DNA of 5,353 nt from Haloferacaceae archaeon. GTDB lineage: Archaea; Halobacteriota; Halobacteria; Halobacteriales; Haloferacaceae. How positions within the stretch are numbered: position 1 is the stretch's first letter; every line of letters begins with the position of its first letter. The notes beneath the pieces are model-generated. The model saw only the letters and a list, made by a program, of their open reading frames with translations. It was not told the origin of the DNA and made no database searches. Location: positions 1 through 5,353 of the forward strand of contig JAQCMZ010000216.1 in the NCBI GenBank assembly GCA_028274825.1. The letters run 5' to 3'. Shown piece after piece: positions 4,899 through 5,353 of the stretch. The position numbers and the translations under genes are program-made.

Positions 4899-5353
4899 GC
4901 ACTCGTTAGAAGTCATCTCGGCAGAATCACCACTACTCGGCTGGATTATACTATCCGACTCGCGTCCCATTGCCCGTCGGCTCCGCAAAGACGAGAGATT
5001 CGTGCCGTCACAGTGGGCATAGAACTACCAGAGCGAGTGTCTCGGTGTGTAGCCTGAGAGTGAAGCCCGTCAAGGGTGGTCAGAAACGCTATTCTGACAG
5101 CAAATCTCGTCCGGCCCTCGGGTGAAAGTGGCTCACGAGGCGCGAACTTGAGGATCTCGCTCCCGTTGCTGGTCAGTCATATTGAGATGTGACCTCTCTC
5201 GGCCCCGCAACTGCCGGTGAGACTGGAGTCATCGAGCCGGAGAGGAACGACTCCCCCTTTTGTGACCCCCGGCCTTCCAGGCGAGTTGAGACGTGATTCC
5301 GGCTGTTTTCCCTCTCACCGAGACGGTCAGACAAAATTGTGATCGTCTACTAA
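4899..5353. other. 455-bp region to the window end without a convincing gene
   Basis: All six frames are interrupted. The longest plus-strand stretch (about 4910-5125) encodes a Lys/Arg/Ser-rich peptide without acidic bias, and the minus-strand frames overlap the zinc-ribbon gene antisense. A TATA-like, near-symmetric GGATTATACTATCC lies at 4943-4956, a stem-loop at 5079-5098, and an AT-rich ACAAAATTGT at 5331-5340, which could belong to a promoter of a gene beyond the right edge. No RNA gene or element end is recognised. Confidence 0.55.
5079..5098. repeat. Perfect stem-loop, 7-bp arms with 6-nt loop
   Basis: GTCAGAA (5079-5085) and TTCTGAC (5092-5098) are exact reverse complements around the loop acgcta. 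It lies about 180 nt after the stop of the zinc-ribbon gene. No T-tract follows, so a terminator role is possible but not clear. Confidence 0.5.

Noticed and set aside
4910..5125. Plus-strand frame ending in a Lys/Arg-rich tail (LRVKPVKGGQKRYSDSKSR), considered as a transposase or TnpB relic
   Set aside because: I find no ATG or GTG at a sensible position with a promoter, no TnpB zinc-finger or catalytic motif, and no element ends nearby.
5133..5180. 15-codon minus-strand frame starting MTDQQRERDPQ
   Set aside because: The beginning looks like a haloarchaeal N-terminus, but it stops after 15 codons and the downstream frames show no continuation, so chance is the simpler explanation.

Overview
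The window looks like chromosomal DNA from a halophilic archaeon (class Halobacteria). The proteins are rich in Asp and Glu and poor in Lys. The isocitrate dehydrogenase and the plant-type asparaginase closely resemble haloarchaeal proteins as I remember them, and the zinc-ribbon/winged-helix protein at 4374-4898 is of a kind I know only from haloarchaea. Each gene has an AT-rich, TATA-like element about 27-30 nt before its start codon and no well-placed Shine-Dalgarno sequence, as expected for the leaderless transcripts common in this group. By eye the G+C content is moderate, roughly 55-60 %, so I do not name a genus.

Layout from left to right. (1) 1-404, minus: the N-terminal receiver domain of a response regulator or hybrid sensor kinase, cut by the window edge. 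(2) 560-1525, minus: an N-terminal-nucleophile asparaginase/isoaspartyl peptidase with a GTG start. (3) 1526-1978: a divergent intergenic region with a strong 8-bp-stem inverted repeat. (4) 1979-3241, plus: NADP-type isocitrate dehydrogenase (icd). (5) 3242-3889: 648 bp without a convincing gene but with several palindromes. (6) 3890-4228, minus: a small single-domain cupin. (7) 4229-4373: a short divergent promoter region. (8) 4374-4898, plus: a zinc-ribbon plus winged-helix-like protein, probably the haloarchaeal DUF5817 family. (9) 4899-5353: non-coding as far as I can see, with one clean stem-loop.

The genes do not form an operon. Every gene is separated from its neighbours by at least 145 bp and has its own promoter-like element. 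The functional mix is housekeeping (TCA cycle and amide/isoaspartyl hydrolysis) plus regulatory or uncharacterised small proteins. About a third of the window has no recognisable gene, which is a high non-coding share for an archaeal chromosome.

I found no mobile element, CRISPR array, tRNA, rRNA or obvious defence system. The most interesting signals are regulatory. The response-regulator TATA element sits inside a perfect 8-bp inverted repeat, a 14-bp motif from that repeat recurs with one inserted base at the cupin promoter, and several intergenic inverted repeats are unexplained.
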